Shown here piece after piece: positions 1-6,866 of a stretch of DNA of 13,659 nucleotides. A program made the translations under genes and the position numbers. Origin of the DNA: Smithellaceae bacterium (GTDB taxonomy: Bacteria > Desulfobacterota > Syntrophia > Syntrophales > Smithellaceae); assembly GCA_028701435.1 (NCBI GenBank), contig JAQVQT010000029.1, positions 1 to 13,659 on the forward strand, given 5' to 3'. The first letter of the stretch is position 1; every line of letters begins with the position of its first letter. Under the pieces are notes generated by a model. It did not search any database. It was not told where the DNA came from and saw only the letters and a program-made list of their open reading frames with translations.

Positions 1-28
1 CGCCTCTCACCCCTAGCCTTTCCATACA

Positions 29-1150
29 CTAATCCAGGCGTTTTTTAAAGCGGGCAATCGCTCCGGCAAACACCACGCCTCCCAGAATCGCCAGAAAAAC
101 AAACTGGGGCCAGAGAATATCCATCCCAACCCCCTTGAGAAATACGCCCCTCAGGATCACCAGAAAATACCGAAGCGGATTCAGATACGTCAGCCACTGG
201 ACCACCGCGGGCATGTTGTCAATCGGGAAAACGAAGCCGCTCAGCATGAAGAACGGAAGGATGAAAAAGAAGGTCGTCATCATGGCCTGCTGCTGGGTCG
301 CGGAAATGGTCGAGATGAACAAACCGATGCCCAGCGTGGAAAGAAGAAACAGGCAGGCGGCAAAGAACAGGAGCAAAACGCTCCCCGCCAGCGGGATCTC
401 AAACCAGAAAACCGCGGCCGCAATAACCGCCGCGAGCTGGACCAGCGAAATAATGATATAGGGGATCGTCTTTCCGCAAATGAGCTCGTAGGATTTCAAG
501 GGTGTCACGATGAGCTGCTCCATCGTGCCCGCCTCCTTTTCCCGAATGATGGCAATCGAGGTCAACAACAGGGAAATCAGCATGATCACAAACGCCACGA
601 TGCCGGGCACAAAGAAATACCGGCTCTCGATGTTGGGGTTGTACCAGGTGCGGATGCGCGCATCAATCCGGCCGTAGCGCAGCGTCTGTGGATAGAGTTC
701 CCGAAGGGTCTGGCTGTTGAACCGCTCCAGAACACTTGAGGTATAGGCCATGCGTAGCGCCGCCATATTGCTCATCGAACCGTCGGCGATGATCTGCACG
801 AAAGCGGTCTGCCCTTTCCGGATCAGGGTCGCGAAATCGGGCGCCACCTTGATCCCCATGTCCACGCGGCCTCTAAGCAGCAGATCCTCCAGCGCCCTTT
901 CGTCGGGCAGCCGGTGAGTGATCGTGAAAATCAGGCTGCCGGAAAAGGCGTCCACGAGCTTCCGGCTCTCCGCCGTGCGGGAATGATCCACCACCGCGAC
1001 GCGGATATTCTTGATGTCGTAGTTGACGACATAGCCGAAAACCAGCATCTGGATAAGCGGCGCCACAAAAAGAATCAGACGGTAATTCCTGTCTCTCAAC
1101 AGCTGAATAAATTCCTTGCGCACCAGTTCACGAATTCTGGTCCAGCTCAT
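29..1150 (-). CDS. ABC-2 type exporter permease, YbhR-like (second permease)
   Basis: A 373-residue inner-membrane permease of the ABC-2 family. It is expected to form the export channel with the preceding permease, powered by the two upstream ATPases. Visible layout: a basic N-terminus, TM1 at about 24-43, a large periplasmic region at about 47-178, then five further hydrophobic stretches (about 179-202, 227-250, 254-281, 292-310, 347-366). REKEAGTMEQL (203-213) and NPLRYFLVILRG (324-335) are typical of YbhR/YhhJ relatives. The frame is open further upstream, but the ATG at 1150 is preferred because GGAGGG lies just before it and its ATGA overlaps the stop of the upstream gene by 4 bases. 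That ribosome-binding site sits in a 20-bp palindrome (separate entry). The substrate cannot be read from sequence. Relatives export drugs or other small molecules. Confidence 0.9.
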   Translation of the reverse strand: MSWTRIRELVRKEFIQLLRDRNYRLILFVAPLIQMLVFGYVVNYDIKNIRVAVVDHSRTAESRKLVDAFSGSLIFTITHRLPDERALEDLLLRGRVDMGIKVAPDFATLIRKGQTAFVQIIADGSMSNMAALRMAYTSSVLERFNSQTLRELYPQTLRYGRIDARIRTWYNPNIESRYFFVPGIVAFVIMLISLLLTSIAIIREKEAGTMEQLIVTPLKSYELICGKTIPYIIISLVQLAAVIAAAVFWFEIPLAGSVLLLFFAACLFLLSTLGIGLFISTISATQQQAMMTTFFFILPFFMLSGFVFPIDNMPAVVQWLTYLNPLRYFLVILRGVFLKGVGMDILWPQFVFLAILGGVVFAGAIARFKKRLD

Positions 1151-2280
1151 AGACCCTCCTTTTTCAAAAGGAGGTAATTGAGCGCCGCCAGCAAAAGACA
1201 CAGAAAGCCCAGCACGGCCATGTCCATTCCCAGGTAGGCAAGGCCGGTGTCACGAAGGTAAACGCCCACCAGAATGTCGATGTAATATCTTGCCGGAACC
1301 AGATAGGTCGCCCACTGCAGCACGACCGGCATGTTGACGATCGGGAAAACGAAATTGGACAACAGCAGCGACGGCAGATAGGTCAGCATGACCGCGGCTT
1401 GATTGGCCACCAGCTGCGACTGGGTCGCGGACGAAATCAAGAGCCCCAGCAGAAGCGCGCATACCAGATACAGGGATGTGCCCAGGACCATCAGCCCGAA
1501 GCTCCCCTTCATCACGACGCCGAACAAAACCTGTCCCAGCAGCATGGCGATGAACACATCGGCCATTCCGATGAAGAAATAGGGAATCGCCTTGCCCAGC
1601 AGAAATTCACCGGCGGTGATCGGCAGAGATTTGATCGTCTCCATCGTTCCGCTTTCATATTCCCTGGCGATGACGAGCGACGTCAGCATGGCGCCCGCAA
1701 TCATGATGATGATGGCAATGATGCCCGGCAGAATGAAGTTGCGGCTTTCCAGGTCTTCATTGAACCAGATGCGAATGCGCCCTTCCACGGGCGGCTTGAG
1801 CGTCTTTTGCCCCTGGCGATTGAGGAAGGAGAGCAGAAGCTTTGAATTGTATCCCTCGGCAAGCCCCGTCAGATATCCCCGGACCGCGCCGGCAAAGACC
1901 GGATCGCTGCCGTCGATGATGATCTGCATCTGCGCTTCCCGGTCGGCCTGAATATCCCGGGCAAAGTCCGGCGGAATGACGATCGCCACGGACGCTTCAT
2001 CCCGGTCGAGAAAATGGTGAACCTGTTGCGAGGAGACCGGGCGGGCGACGATGTCGAAGTAGCGCGATGCGTCGAGCCGGCTTACGAAATCGCGGCTCAG
2101 CTCGCTGTGGTCGTAATCCACGACCACGGTTTTGACGTGCTCCACGTCAAGGCTCAGCGCGTAGCCGAACAGAACGATCAGCAGAAGCGGAATGGCAAAG
2201 GCCAGGTACAGGCTGCGGTAATCCCGAATCAGGTGGTAAAATTCCTTGCGGACGATGGCTTGCAGTCGAAAGGGATTCAC
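1147..2280 (-). CDS. ABC-2 type exporter permease, YbhS-like (first permease)
   Basis: A 377-residue integral membrane permease, paralogous to the next gene and the likely partner in a heterodimeric channel. Layout: basic N-terminus with RKEFYHLIRD (11-20), TM1 at about 24-43, a periplasmic region at about 47-180 with the family-typical IIDGSDPV (121-128), then a C-terminal block of hydrophobic segments from about 181 to 372. REYESGTMETI (206-216) and VPARYYIDILVGVYL (328-342) match the ABC-2/YbhS pattern. The start is GTG at 2280. Its GTGA overlaps the stop of the upstream ATPase by 4 bases, and the 3' end overlaps the next permease by 4 bases. No frameshift or missing segment is apparent. 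Confidence 0.9.
   Translation of the reverse strand: MNPFRLQAIVRKEFYHLIRDYRSLYLAFAIPLLLIVLFGYALSLDVEHVKTVVVDYDHSELSRDFVSRLDASRYFDIVARPVSSQQVHHFLDRDEASVAIVIPPDFARDIQADREAQMQIIIDGSDPVFAGAVRGYLTGLAEGYNSKLLLSFLNRQGQKTLKPPVEGRIRIWFNEDLESRNFILPGIIAIIIMIAGAMLTSLVIAREYESGTMETIKSLPITAGEFLLGKAIPYFFIGMADVFIAMLLGQVLFGVVMKGSFGLMVLGTSLYLVCALLLGLLISSATQSQLVANQAAVMLTYLPSLLLSNFVFPIVNMPVVLQWATYLVPARYYIDILVGVYLRDTGLAYLGMDMAVLGFLCLLLAALNYLLLKKEGL
1155..1174 (-). promoter_or_regulatory. Perfect palindrome enclosing the Shine-Dalgarno of the last permease gene
   Basis: CCTCCTTTT and AAAAGGAGG form a perfect 9-bp inverted repeat around a 2-base centre. In the minus-strand mRNA it can fold as an 8-bp stem with a UGAA loop. 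The 3' arm AAAGGAGG is the ribosome-binding site for the ATG at 1150, and the 5' arm is the end of the upstream permease gene. Ribosomes finishing the upstream gene would open the stem, so coupling of the two permeases is the obvious inference. It may also be a copy of a dispersed palindromic repeat. Confidence 0.6.
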
Positions 2281-3032
2281 ACCGTTGTCCTCTTCATCAG
2301 CCGGATAAACGCGTCGTTCAAGTCGGCGCCGGCCGAATCCGGACAGGCCGTCGCGATAATTTCCTTAGGCGAGCCCTCCGCCACAATGCGGCCGGCGTTG
2401 ATCATCACGATCCGCTCGCAGAAGCGAGCTTCATCCATGTAATGAGTGGTCACAAAAACCGTCACGCCCCGGGCGGCAAGCTGCCGGATGAAATCCCAGA
2501 AATGCCCGCGGGTAATCGGATCGACGCCCGACGTCGGCTCATCGAGAAACAAAATTTGCGGCCGGTGCAAAAGCGCGCAACCCAGGGCCAGCCGCTGACG
2601 CCACCCCGGCGGCAGTTCGCGCGTCAGTCGATCGCGAACATCCTTCAGGCGCGTCATGTTCAGGATCCAGTCGATGCGTTCCGGCCACTGATCCCGAGGA
2701 ACGCTGTACACCCCGAGATAAAACCGCACGTTTTCGTAAGGCGTCAGGTCTTCATACAGGGAAAATTTCTGGGACATGTAGCCGATGGACTGTTTGATGT
2801 TTTCCGGCTGGCGCACCAGGTCGAAGCCGGCCACGGTGCCTTCGCCCGCGGTCGGCGTGATGATGCCGCACAGCATGCGGATGGTGGTGGATTTGCCGGA
2901 GCCGTTCGCGCCGAGAAACCCGAAGATTTCTCCTTTTTTTACGCGGAAGGTAATGCGATCGACGGCGACAAAATCGCCGAATCTTTTTTCCAGCCGGGAA
3001 ACCGCGATGGCCTCAGAGGGCAAAGGTGTCAT
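2277..3032 (-). CDS. ABC transporter ATPase, matches the C-terminal half of YbhF (NBD2)
   Basis: A 251-residue cytoplasmic nucleotide-binding subunit of the exporter. Visible motifs: Walker A GANGSGKS (41-48), Q-loop Q88 in YMSQKFSLY, Walker B ILFLDE (160-165), D-loop SGVDP (168-172) and switch histidine H197 in TTHYMDEA. The signature, normally LSGGxxQ, reads LPPGWRQ (140-146). As I recall it, the second half of E. coli YbhF is degenerate at the same place (LPLGFKQ). The frame is open upstream to 3119, but ATG 3032 has a clear GAGGAG seven bases ahead and begins the conserved fold at the normal distance. It overlaps the end of the first ATPase gene by 20 bases and the following permease by 4. 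It probably pairs with the other ATPase as a heterodimer. Confidence 0.9.
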   Translation of the reverse strand: MTPLPSEAIAVSRLEKRFGDFVAVDRITFRVKKGEIFGFLGANGSGKSTTIRMLCGIITPTAGEGTVAGFDLVRQPENIKQSIGYMSQKFSLYEDLTPYENVRFYLGVYSVPRDQWPERIDWILNMTRLKDVRDRLTRELPPGWRQRLALGCALLHRPQILFLDEPTSGVDPITRGHFWDFIRQLAARGVTVFVTTHYMDEARFCERIVMINAGRIVAEGSPKEIIATACPDSAGADLNDAFIRLMKRTTV

Positions 3033-3786
3033 GGGCAATCTCCTCGTCCGCTTCCCGAAGACGCGCGACGATGGCCGCCTCCAGAGACGGGCAGTCTCCC
3101 CGCAGGACGGCGGGAGCATTCTGCTCCAGAAGGACGCCCGCGTGCATCAGGGCCAGCCGGTCGCACTTCTCGCCTTCGTCCAGGTAGGCGGTGGAAACCA
3201 GAAGCGTCATCCCCGCCTTCTTCATGTTTTGCAGAATGTCCCAGAATTCGCGTCGGGAAACCGGATCTACGCCGTTGGTCGGCTCATCCAGAATCAAGAG
3301 CCCCGGCTCATGAACCAGCACGCAGGCCAGCCCCAGCTTCTGCTTCATTCCGCCGGAAAGGTTGCCGGCCAGCCGGTCCGCGAAAGGCAGCAGATTGGAA
3401 AAGCCCAGATACTTTTCCTTGCGCTTCTTCCTTTCCCCGCGCGGAACGCTGAAAACGTCCATGAAAAAATCCATGTTTTCTTCGACGGTCAGATCCGGGT
3501 ACAGACCGAAGCGCTGGGGCATGTAGCCGATGAAATGCTTGAGTTCGCGCCGCCTTCCGGCCGCGTCGAGTCCGTTGATGTCAATGGCGCCTGCGGAGGG
3601 CCGGATCATGCCGGCGATCATTCGCAGCACGCTGGATTTGCCGGCGCCGTCGGAGCCGACCAGCCCAAAAATGCTTTGCCGGGGCGCACGGAAGGATACG
3701 TTCCGGACCGCCCGGACCTGCCGGAAATCGAGGGAAAGATTTCTTACATCCAGCACCGGCGGGTGGTTCAAGGGCAGATCGGCCAT
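3013..3786 (-). CDS. ABC transporter ATPase, matches the N-terminal half of YbhF (NBD1)
   Basis: A 257-residue nucleotide-binding subunit. Motifs: Walker A GSDGAGKS (44-51), Q91 in YMPQRFGLY, canonical signature LSGGMKQ (143-149), Walker B LLILDE (163-168), D-loop NGVDP (171-175). The switch histidine is absent: the strand reads VSTAYLDEGEKCD, with alanine at position 200. As I recall it, E. coli YbhF has serine there (STSYLDEAE), so the loss looks like a lineage feature rather than damage. ATG 3786 is chosen over an upstream start at 3846 because AGGGAGG lies seven bases before it and the longer form would run 47 bases into the HlyD gene. Thirteen bases separate it from the HlyD stop. With the second ATPase it should form one competent and one degenerate ATP site. 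Confidence 0.9.
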   Translation of the reverse strand: MADLPLNHPPVLDVRNLSLDFRQVRAVRNVSFRAPRQSIFGLVGSDGAGKSSVLRMIAGMIRPSAGAIDINGLDAAGRRRELKHFIGYMPQRFGLYPDLTVEENMDFFMDVFSVPRGERKKRKEKYLGFSNLLPFADRLAGNLSGGMKQKLGLACVLVHEPGLLILDEPTNGVDPVSRREFWDILQNMKKAGMTLLVSTAYLDEGEKCDRLALMHAGVLLEQNAPAVLRGDCPSLEAAIVARLREADEEIAHDTFAL

Positions 3787-3799
3787 CGCGATCCTCCCT

Positions 3800-4813
3800 T
3801 CACGGGCGCAGGCGGGCGTCCGCCGGCATCCCTGCCTTGAGTTCATGGTTGGGATTGGGAATGGATACTTTCACCAGATAAACCAGTTTGACTCTCTCTT
3901 TTTGCGTCTGGATGATTTTGGGGGTGAATTCGCCTTCCGGCGAAACAAACGAAACTACGCCCGGATAGGTTTTGCCCGGAAACGTGTCGATCAAGACATC
4001 CGCTTTCTGCCCGGGCCTGACCCGTCCGATCGTCGTTTCATCGATGAATATTTTCAAATCCACGCGATTCAGATTGGCAATCGTGATGACTTCCCGCCCG
4101 ATGTTGACCGTTTCGCCCGGCTCGATATTCCGGCTGGTGACCACGCCGTCGAGCGGCGATCGCAGCCGCGTGTACTCCAGCTGAATGGCCGCCTGGGAAA
4201 GCGCCGCCCGGGCAAGGTCCACCTGTGCGGCGGCGGTGGCAATGTCGTCTCTGGCCGCGTCAATGCGCGAAAGATTGCCGCGGGCCAGAGCCAGGACGGA
4301 TTCGCTTTCCGCGAGCCTGGCGCGGGCGACGTCATAGTGGAGTTTCAGCGTGTCGTACTCTTTTTCCGTGACCACGCTTTTGCTGAACAGGTCCTCATAG
4401 CGCCGGTAATTTTTTTCGGCATCCGTCAGGGAGACCCTGGCGCTTTTCACGGCGGCTTCGGCGCGCGCGACTTCGGCCGGCAGCGTTTTTTTGCTGATTT
4501 CGAGAGCGGTTTGAAGCTGCTGTTTTGCTCTTTGCGCGCGGTCGAGGCCGGCCCGGGCCTGTTCGTGGCGGGATTCATACTCCGCCCGGTCCAGTTCCGC
4601 GATCACCTGGTCTTTTTTTACGGCCTGTCCTTCCTGAACATCAACCCGTAAAACCCTGCCCGGAGCCTGAAAGGAGAGCTTGGCCTGCGTGGTTTCAATG
4701 GTGCCGGAATAAAACAATTCCCCGGGCGCCCGGCGCTGCTGTCCTACGTACACCAACAGACCGGCGCCGATAAATAGCAGTGCGAACGCCAGGATGATGA
4801 TTTTCTTTTTCAC
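3800..4813 (-). CDS. HlyD/RND-type membrane fusion protein, YbhG-like periplasmic adaptor
   Basis: A 337-residue periplasmic adaptor anchored by one N-terminal membrane segment (about 4-23). It would link the ABC permeases to an outer-membrane channel, which is not encoded in this window. After the anchor come the first biotinyl-lipoyl half (about 38-75, with SFQAPGRVLRVDVQEGQAV), a long Ala/Glu/Arg-rich helical hairpin (about 78-208), the second lipoyl half (about 210-250, RLRSPLDGVVTSRNIEPGE) and a beta-barrel region to the end. Length and order are normal for YbhG/YhiI relatives. The start is GTG at 4813 with AGGAGA seven bases upstream. Its GTGA overlaps the stop of the GIY-YIG gene by 4 bases. 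No TolC gene and no TetR regulator is seen next to it. Confidence 0.9.
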   Translation of the reverse strand: MKKKIIILAFALLFIGAGLLVYVGQQRRAPGELFYSGTIETTQAKLSFQAPGRVLRVDVQEGQAVKKDQVIAELDRAEYESRHEQARAGLDRAQRAKQQLQTALEISKKTLPAEVARAEAAVKSARVSLTDAEKNYRRYEDLFSKSVVTEKEYDTLKLHYDVARARLAESESVLALARGNLSRIDAARDDIATAAAQVDLARAALSQAAIQLEYTRLRSPLDGVVTSRNIEPGETVNIGREVITIANLNRVDLKIFIDETTIGRVRPGQKADVLIDTFPGKTYPGVVSFVSPEGEFTPKIIQTQKERVKLVYLVKVSIPNPNHELKAGMPADARLRP

Positions 4814-5154
4814 GCCCTGTTCTCCTTTTTCCGCGCGATGGAAGCGGTTGTTCGTTTAGCATATTTCTGAAAAGTTGAACACTCTTTCATCGTAAGACCC
4901 GCTGTTTTTTTTGCCCTCGGCAATTTTTTGATTTTTCTTTCCAGGCGAAGCGCCTCGCTTTTGCTCATGGGGCCGCTTGACGCCAGAAGCGTCACCGGTC
5001 TTCGGGAACGGGTATATTTGGATGCTGTTCCGCGATTGTGCTCCCCGAGGCGTCTTTCGATGGAATTGGTCGCGCCGGCATAAAAGGTTCCGTCCGCGCA
5101 GCAAAGAATATATACCCGCCATGCATCAGGCTTTTGTTTGCTGATAAGCCGCAT
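4810..5154 (-). CDS. GIY-YIG domain protein, UPF0213/YhbQ-like
   Basis: A 114-residue small basic protein with a single GIY-YIG fold: YIL (15-17) and YAG (25-27) as the two signature strands, ATNSIERRLGEHN (28-40) with the expected arginine, KYTRSRRPV (46-54), and EALRLERKIKKL (67-78) carrying the likely metal-binding glutamate E72. Length fits the stand-alone UPF0213 family. Members are annotated as putative endonucleases, but their cellular role is poorly defined. The C-terminal tail (about 97-114) is rich in Lys and Arg. The ATG at 5154 has only a weak ribosome-binding site. It is the first gene of the exporter operon, joined to HlyD by a 4-base overlap. I see no functional reason for that link. 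Confidence 0.85.
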   Translation of the reverse strand: MRLISKQKPDAWRVYILCCADGTFYAGATNSIERRLGEHNRGTASKYTRSRRPVTLLASSGPMSKSEALRLERKIKKLPRAKKTAGLTMKECSTFQKYAKRTTASIARKKENRA

Positions 5155-5206
5155 ACGGATTTATGCATACAACACCTCTGAAAATATTGCCATACGCAGT
5201 TAGGCT

Positions 5207-5235
5207 TTGACCAATCCGTGGACCCGTGTTAAAGG
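5207..5235 (+). promoter_or_regulatory. Candidate sigma-70 promoter for the acyltransferase gene
   Basis: TTGACC (5207-5212) and TAAAGG (5230-5235) are separated by 17 bases, and a TG at 5227-5228 gives an extended -10 (TGtTAAAGG). The -35 is good and the -10 matches at only three positions. It lies 31 bases upstream of the GTG start. The 112-bp divergent region 5155-5266 must also hold the promoter of the exporter operon on the other strand, but I found no convincing -35/-10 pair for it. Confidence 0.4.
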
Positions 5236-5266
5236 ATGACCCATCGCAAAGGGAAGGGAGTTATCC

Positions 5267-6169
5267 GTGTTGAATTTTCTGCCAAAATGGCTGGTGGGCG
5301 CCATCGCCATGTTTTTGTTGTCCTTGAATATCCTGTTTTGGGTGTTCATTCTGTTTTTGTTTTCTTTTCTGAAATTTATTTTGCCGTTTGGGCCGCTGAC
5401 CGAACGGTTCGATAAAATTCTGCTGTGGATCGCGGAAAACTGGATTTCCGGAAATGTCCTGTGGATGAAGCTGACCCAGAAAACCGTCTGGGACGTGCAG
5501 GGGCTGGATAACCTGAATTACCGGGGCTGGTATCTGGTGGTCAGCAATCATCAATCCTGGTCGGATATTTTTGTTCTGCAAAAAATACTGAACCGGCGCA
5601 TCCCGCTCATGAAATTTTTCCTCAAGCGCGAATTGATCTGGGTGCCCTTTATGGGTCTGGCCTGGTGGGCCCTGGATTTCCCCTTTTTGCGCCGCCACAG
5701 CGCGGAGTATCTGAAAAAACACCCCGAACAAAAAGGAAAGGACTTTGAGACCACCAAAAAAGCGTGTGAAAAGTTTTCGCGCATTCCGACCAGCGTGATG
5801 AACTTTCTGGAAGGAACCCGGTTCACCGCGCAAAAGCACGAGCATCAGAAAAGACCTTACCGCTACCTGCTGAGGCCCAAAGCGGGCGGCATCGCGCTGG
5901 CGCTCTCCGTGCTGGGGGATAAATTCAATTCTCTGCTGGATATTACGATTGTTTATCCGGACGGCATTCCCACTTTCTGGGAATTTTTGTCCGGCGGCGT
6001 GAGGAGGGTTGTCGTTCGAATATCCTCCATTGAAATCCCTTCGCATTTTCTGAACATGGATTACGAAGGCGACAAGGAATTCCAGGCCGTCTTTCAGCAG
6101 TGGGTGCAGGATTTGTGGAAGGACAAGGATGCGCAAATCGACGCATTGCTTGCGGAGGCTAAAGCCTGA
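5267..6169 (+). CDS. yihG: YihG-like membrane acyltransferase (PlsC/LPLAT family)
   Basis: A 300-residue inner-membrane acyltransferase of the lysophospholipid acyltransferase superfamily, which transfers acyl chains to lysophosphatidic acid or related lipids. An N-terminal hydrophobic hairpin or TM region spans about 8-40. The catalytic HX4D motif is NHQSWSD (94-100; H95, D100). Acceptor-binding motifs follow: FLKRELIWVPFMG (118-130), EGTRF (182-186) and RPKAGGIA (203-210). Blocks such as WWALDFPF, KHPEQKGKDFETT and FQQWVQDLWKDKD follow E. coli YihG closely, supporting this subfamily over PlsC proper. The start is GTG at 5267 with AGGGAG six bases upstream. TTG at 5270 is a possible alternative. 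It stands alone, divergent from the exporter operon and convergent with the gene ending at 6200. Confidence 0.88.
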   Translation: MLNFLPKWLVGAIAMFLLSLNILFWVFILFLFSFLKFILPFGPLTERFDKILLWIAENWISGNVLWMKLTQKTVWDVQGLDNLNYRGWYLVVSNHQSWSDIFVLQKILNRRIPLMKFFLKRELIWVPFMGLAWWALDFPFLRRHSAEYLKKHPEQKGKDFETTKKACEKFSRIPTSVMNFLEGTRFTAQKHEHQKRPYRYLLRPKAGGIALALSVLGDKFNSLLDITIVYPDGIPTFWEFLSGGVRRVVVRISSIEIPSHFLNMDYEGDKEFQAVFQQWVQDLWKDKDAQIDALLAEAKA

Positions 6170-6199
6170 TCGCGCTTTGGGCGTGGCGCTCCGGCAAAT

Positions 6200-6829
6200 T
6201 TATAACCCCAAAAAGAAAGATTTAACCAGGTCAATGGTTTGCAGGCCCCGCTCCGGATAAACCCAGAAATATCCGGCCAAAAGCGCCAGGGTCATGACGA
6301 TGGCAAAGGCGACCGCCATTCCCATCCAGTAAAGGATTCCGCCGCCTTCCTTTTTTTGCGGGAAATCGGATTTGGAGGTCCGGCGCTTTTCCGGCAATGC
6401 CGCGGATTCGGCGGATTCCCCCGGTTCATCAAACCGCACCATCGTTTCAATACTGCCCAGCGGAACCGAAATTTCCTCCTCTTCGGGCAGCGCGGCCGCG
6501 GCCGGTTCTTCCAATTCACGGGGAGAATCTCCGGAAAGCGCCTGATCAAACGCCGCTGCCGGTTCTTCGGGCGGCTTTCCCCCATCCGCGTCGGCCAACG
6601 CCGGGAGCACGGACTCATCCTCCGTCGCCTGCGCCTCCTCCCCGGTTTCCGGCGCGGCGGGAACTTCCCCCGGCTCAGGTTGGCCTTTTGAAGATGAAGC
6701 AACAACATCGCCGGATGTAAGAATATCTTCCTCGGGAAGCACCGCCTCGTCTTCGGCAATGGCGGATAAAAATTCATCCAGCTCCTGCTTCTCCCGCTTT
6801 AAATCAATCCATTCGGTTTTACCGGGCAT
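6200..6829 (-). CDS. Unrecognised acidic protein with one C-terminal membrane anchor
   Basis: A 209-residue protein that I do not recognise. A short charged N-terminal helix (about 6-30, with KQELDEFLSAIAEDEA) is followed by a long low-complexity stretch rich in Glu, Pro and Ala (about 31-125). Then comes a conserved-looking peptide, SIETMVRFDEPGE (126-138), a basic patch (148-160) and one strong membrane segment (about 165-188), leaving some 20 residues beyond it. The basic patch before the TM suggests that the acidic N-terminal part is cytoplasmic. The ATG at 6829 has GAGGA six bases upstream. It follows the 356-residue gene by 37 bases and probably shares its transcript. ETMV also occurs in the nearby FHA protein, which hints that this is a substrate or docking partner of the kinase system. 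That is inference only. Confidence 0.75.
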   Translation of the reverse strand: MPGKTEWIDLKREKQELDEFLSAIAEDEAVLPEEDILTSGDVVASSSKGQPEPGEVPAAPETGEEAQATEDESVLPALADADGGKPPEEPAAAFDQALSGDSPRELEEPAAAALPEEEEISVPLGSIETMVRFDEPGESAESAALPEKRRTSKSDFPQKKEGGGILYWMGMAVAFAIVMTLALLAGYFWVYPERGLQTIDLVKSFFLGL

Positions 6830-6866
6830 TTCTGGTCCTCATCCATCCCTGAATTCGCCGTTTTGT

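Noticed and set aside
2442..4651. Three long overlapping plus-strand open frames (2442-3452, 2785-3840, 3530-4651)
   Set aside because: They are antisense to the two ATPase genes and the HlyD gene, have no ribosome-binding sites or recognisable motifs, and overlap each other.
4856..5122. An 88-codon frame overlapping the GIY-YIG gene
   Set aside because: It is the +1 shadow of the GIY-YIG frame, which has the full family motif set and an operon-style overlap.
5261..6136. A 291-codon minus-strand open frame opposite the acyltransferase
   Set aside because: The plus strand carries the complete HX4D and EGTR motifs and a good ribosome-binding site. The reverse frame is Gln/His/Arg-rich shadow sequence.
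6158..6199. Possible bidirectional terminator between the convergent genes
   Set aside because: Only weak stems (AGGCT/AGCCT and GCGC/GCGC) with no T-tract on either strand, so no terminator was called.
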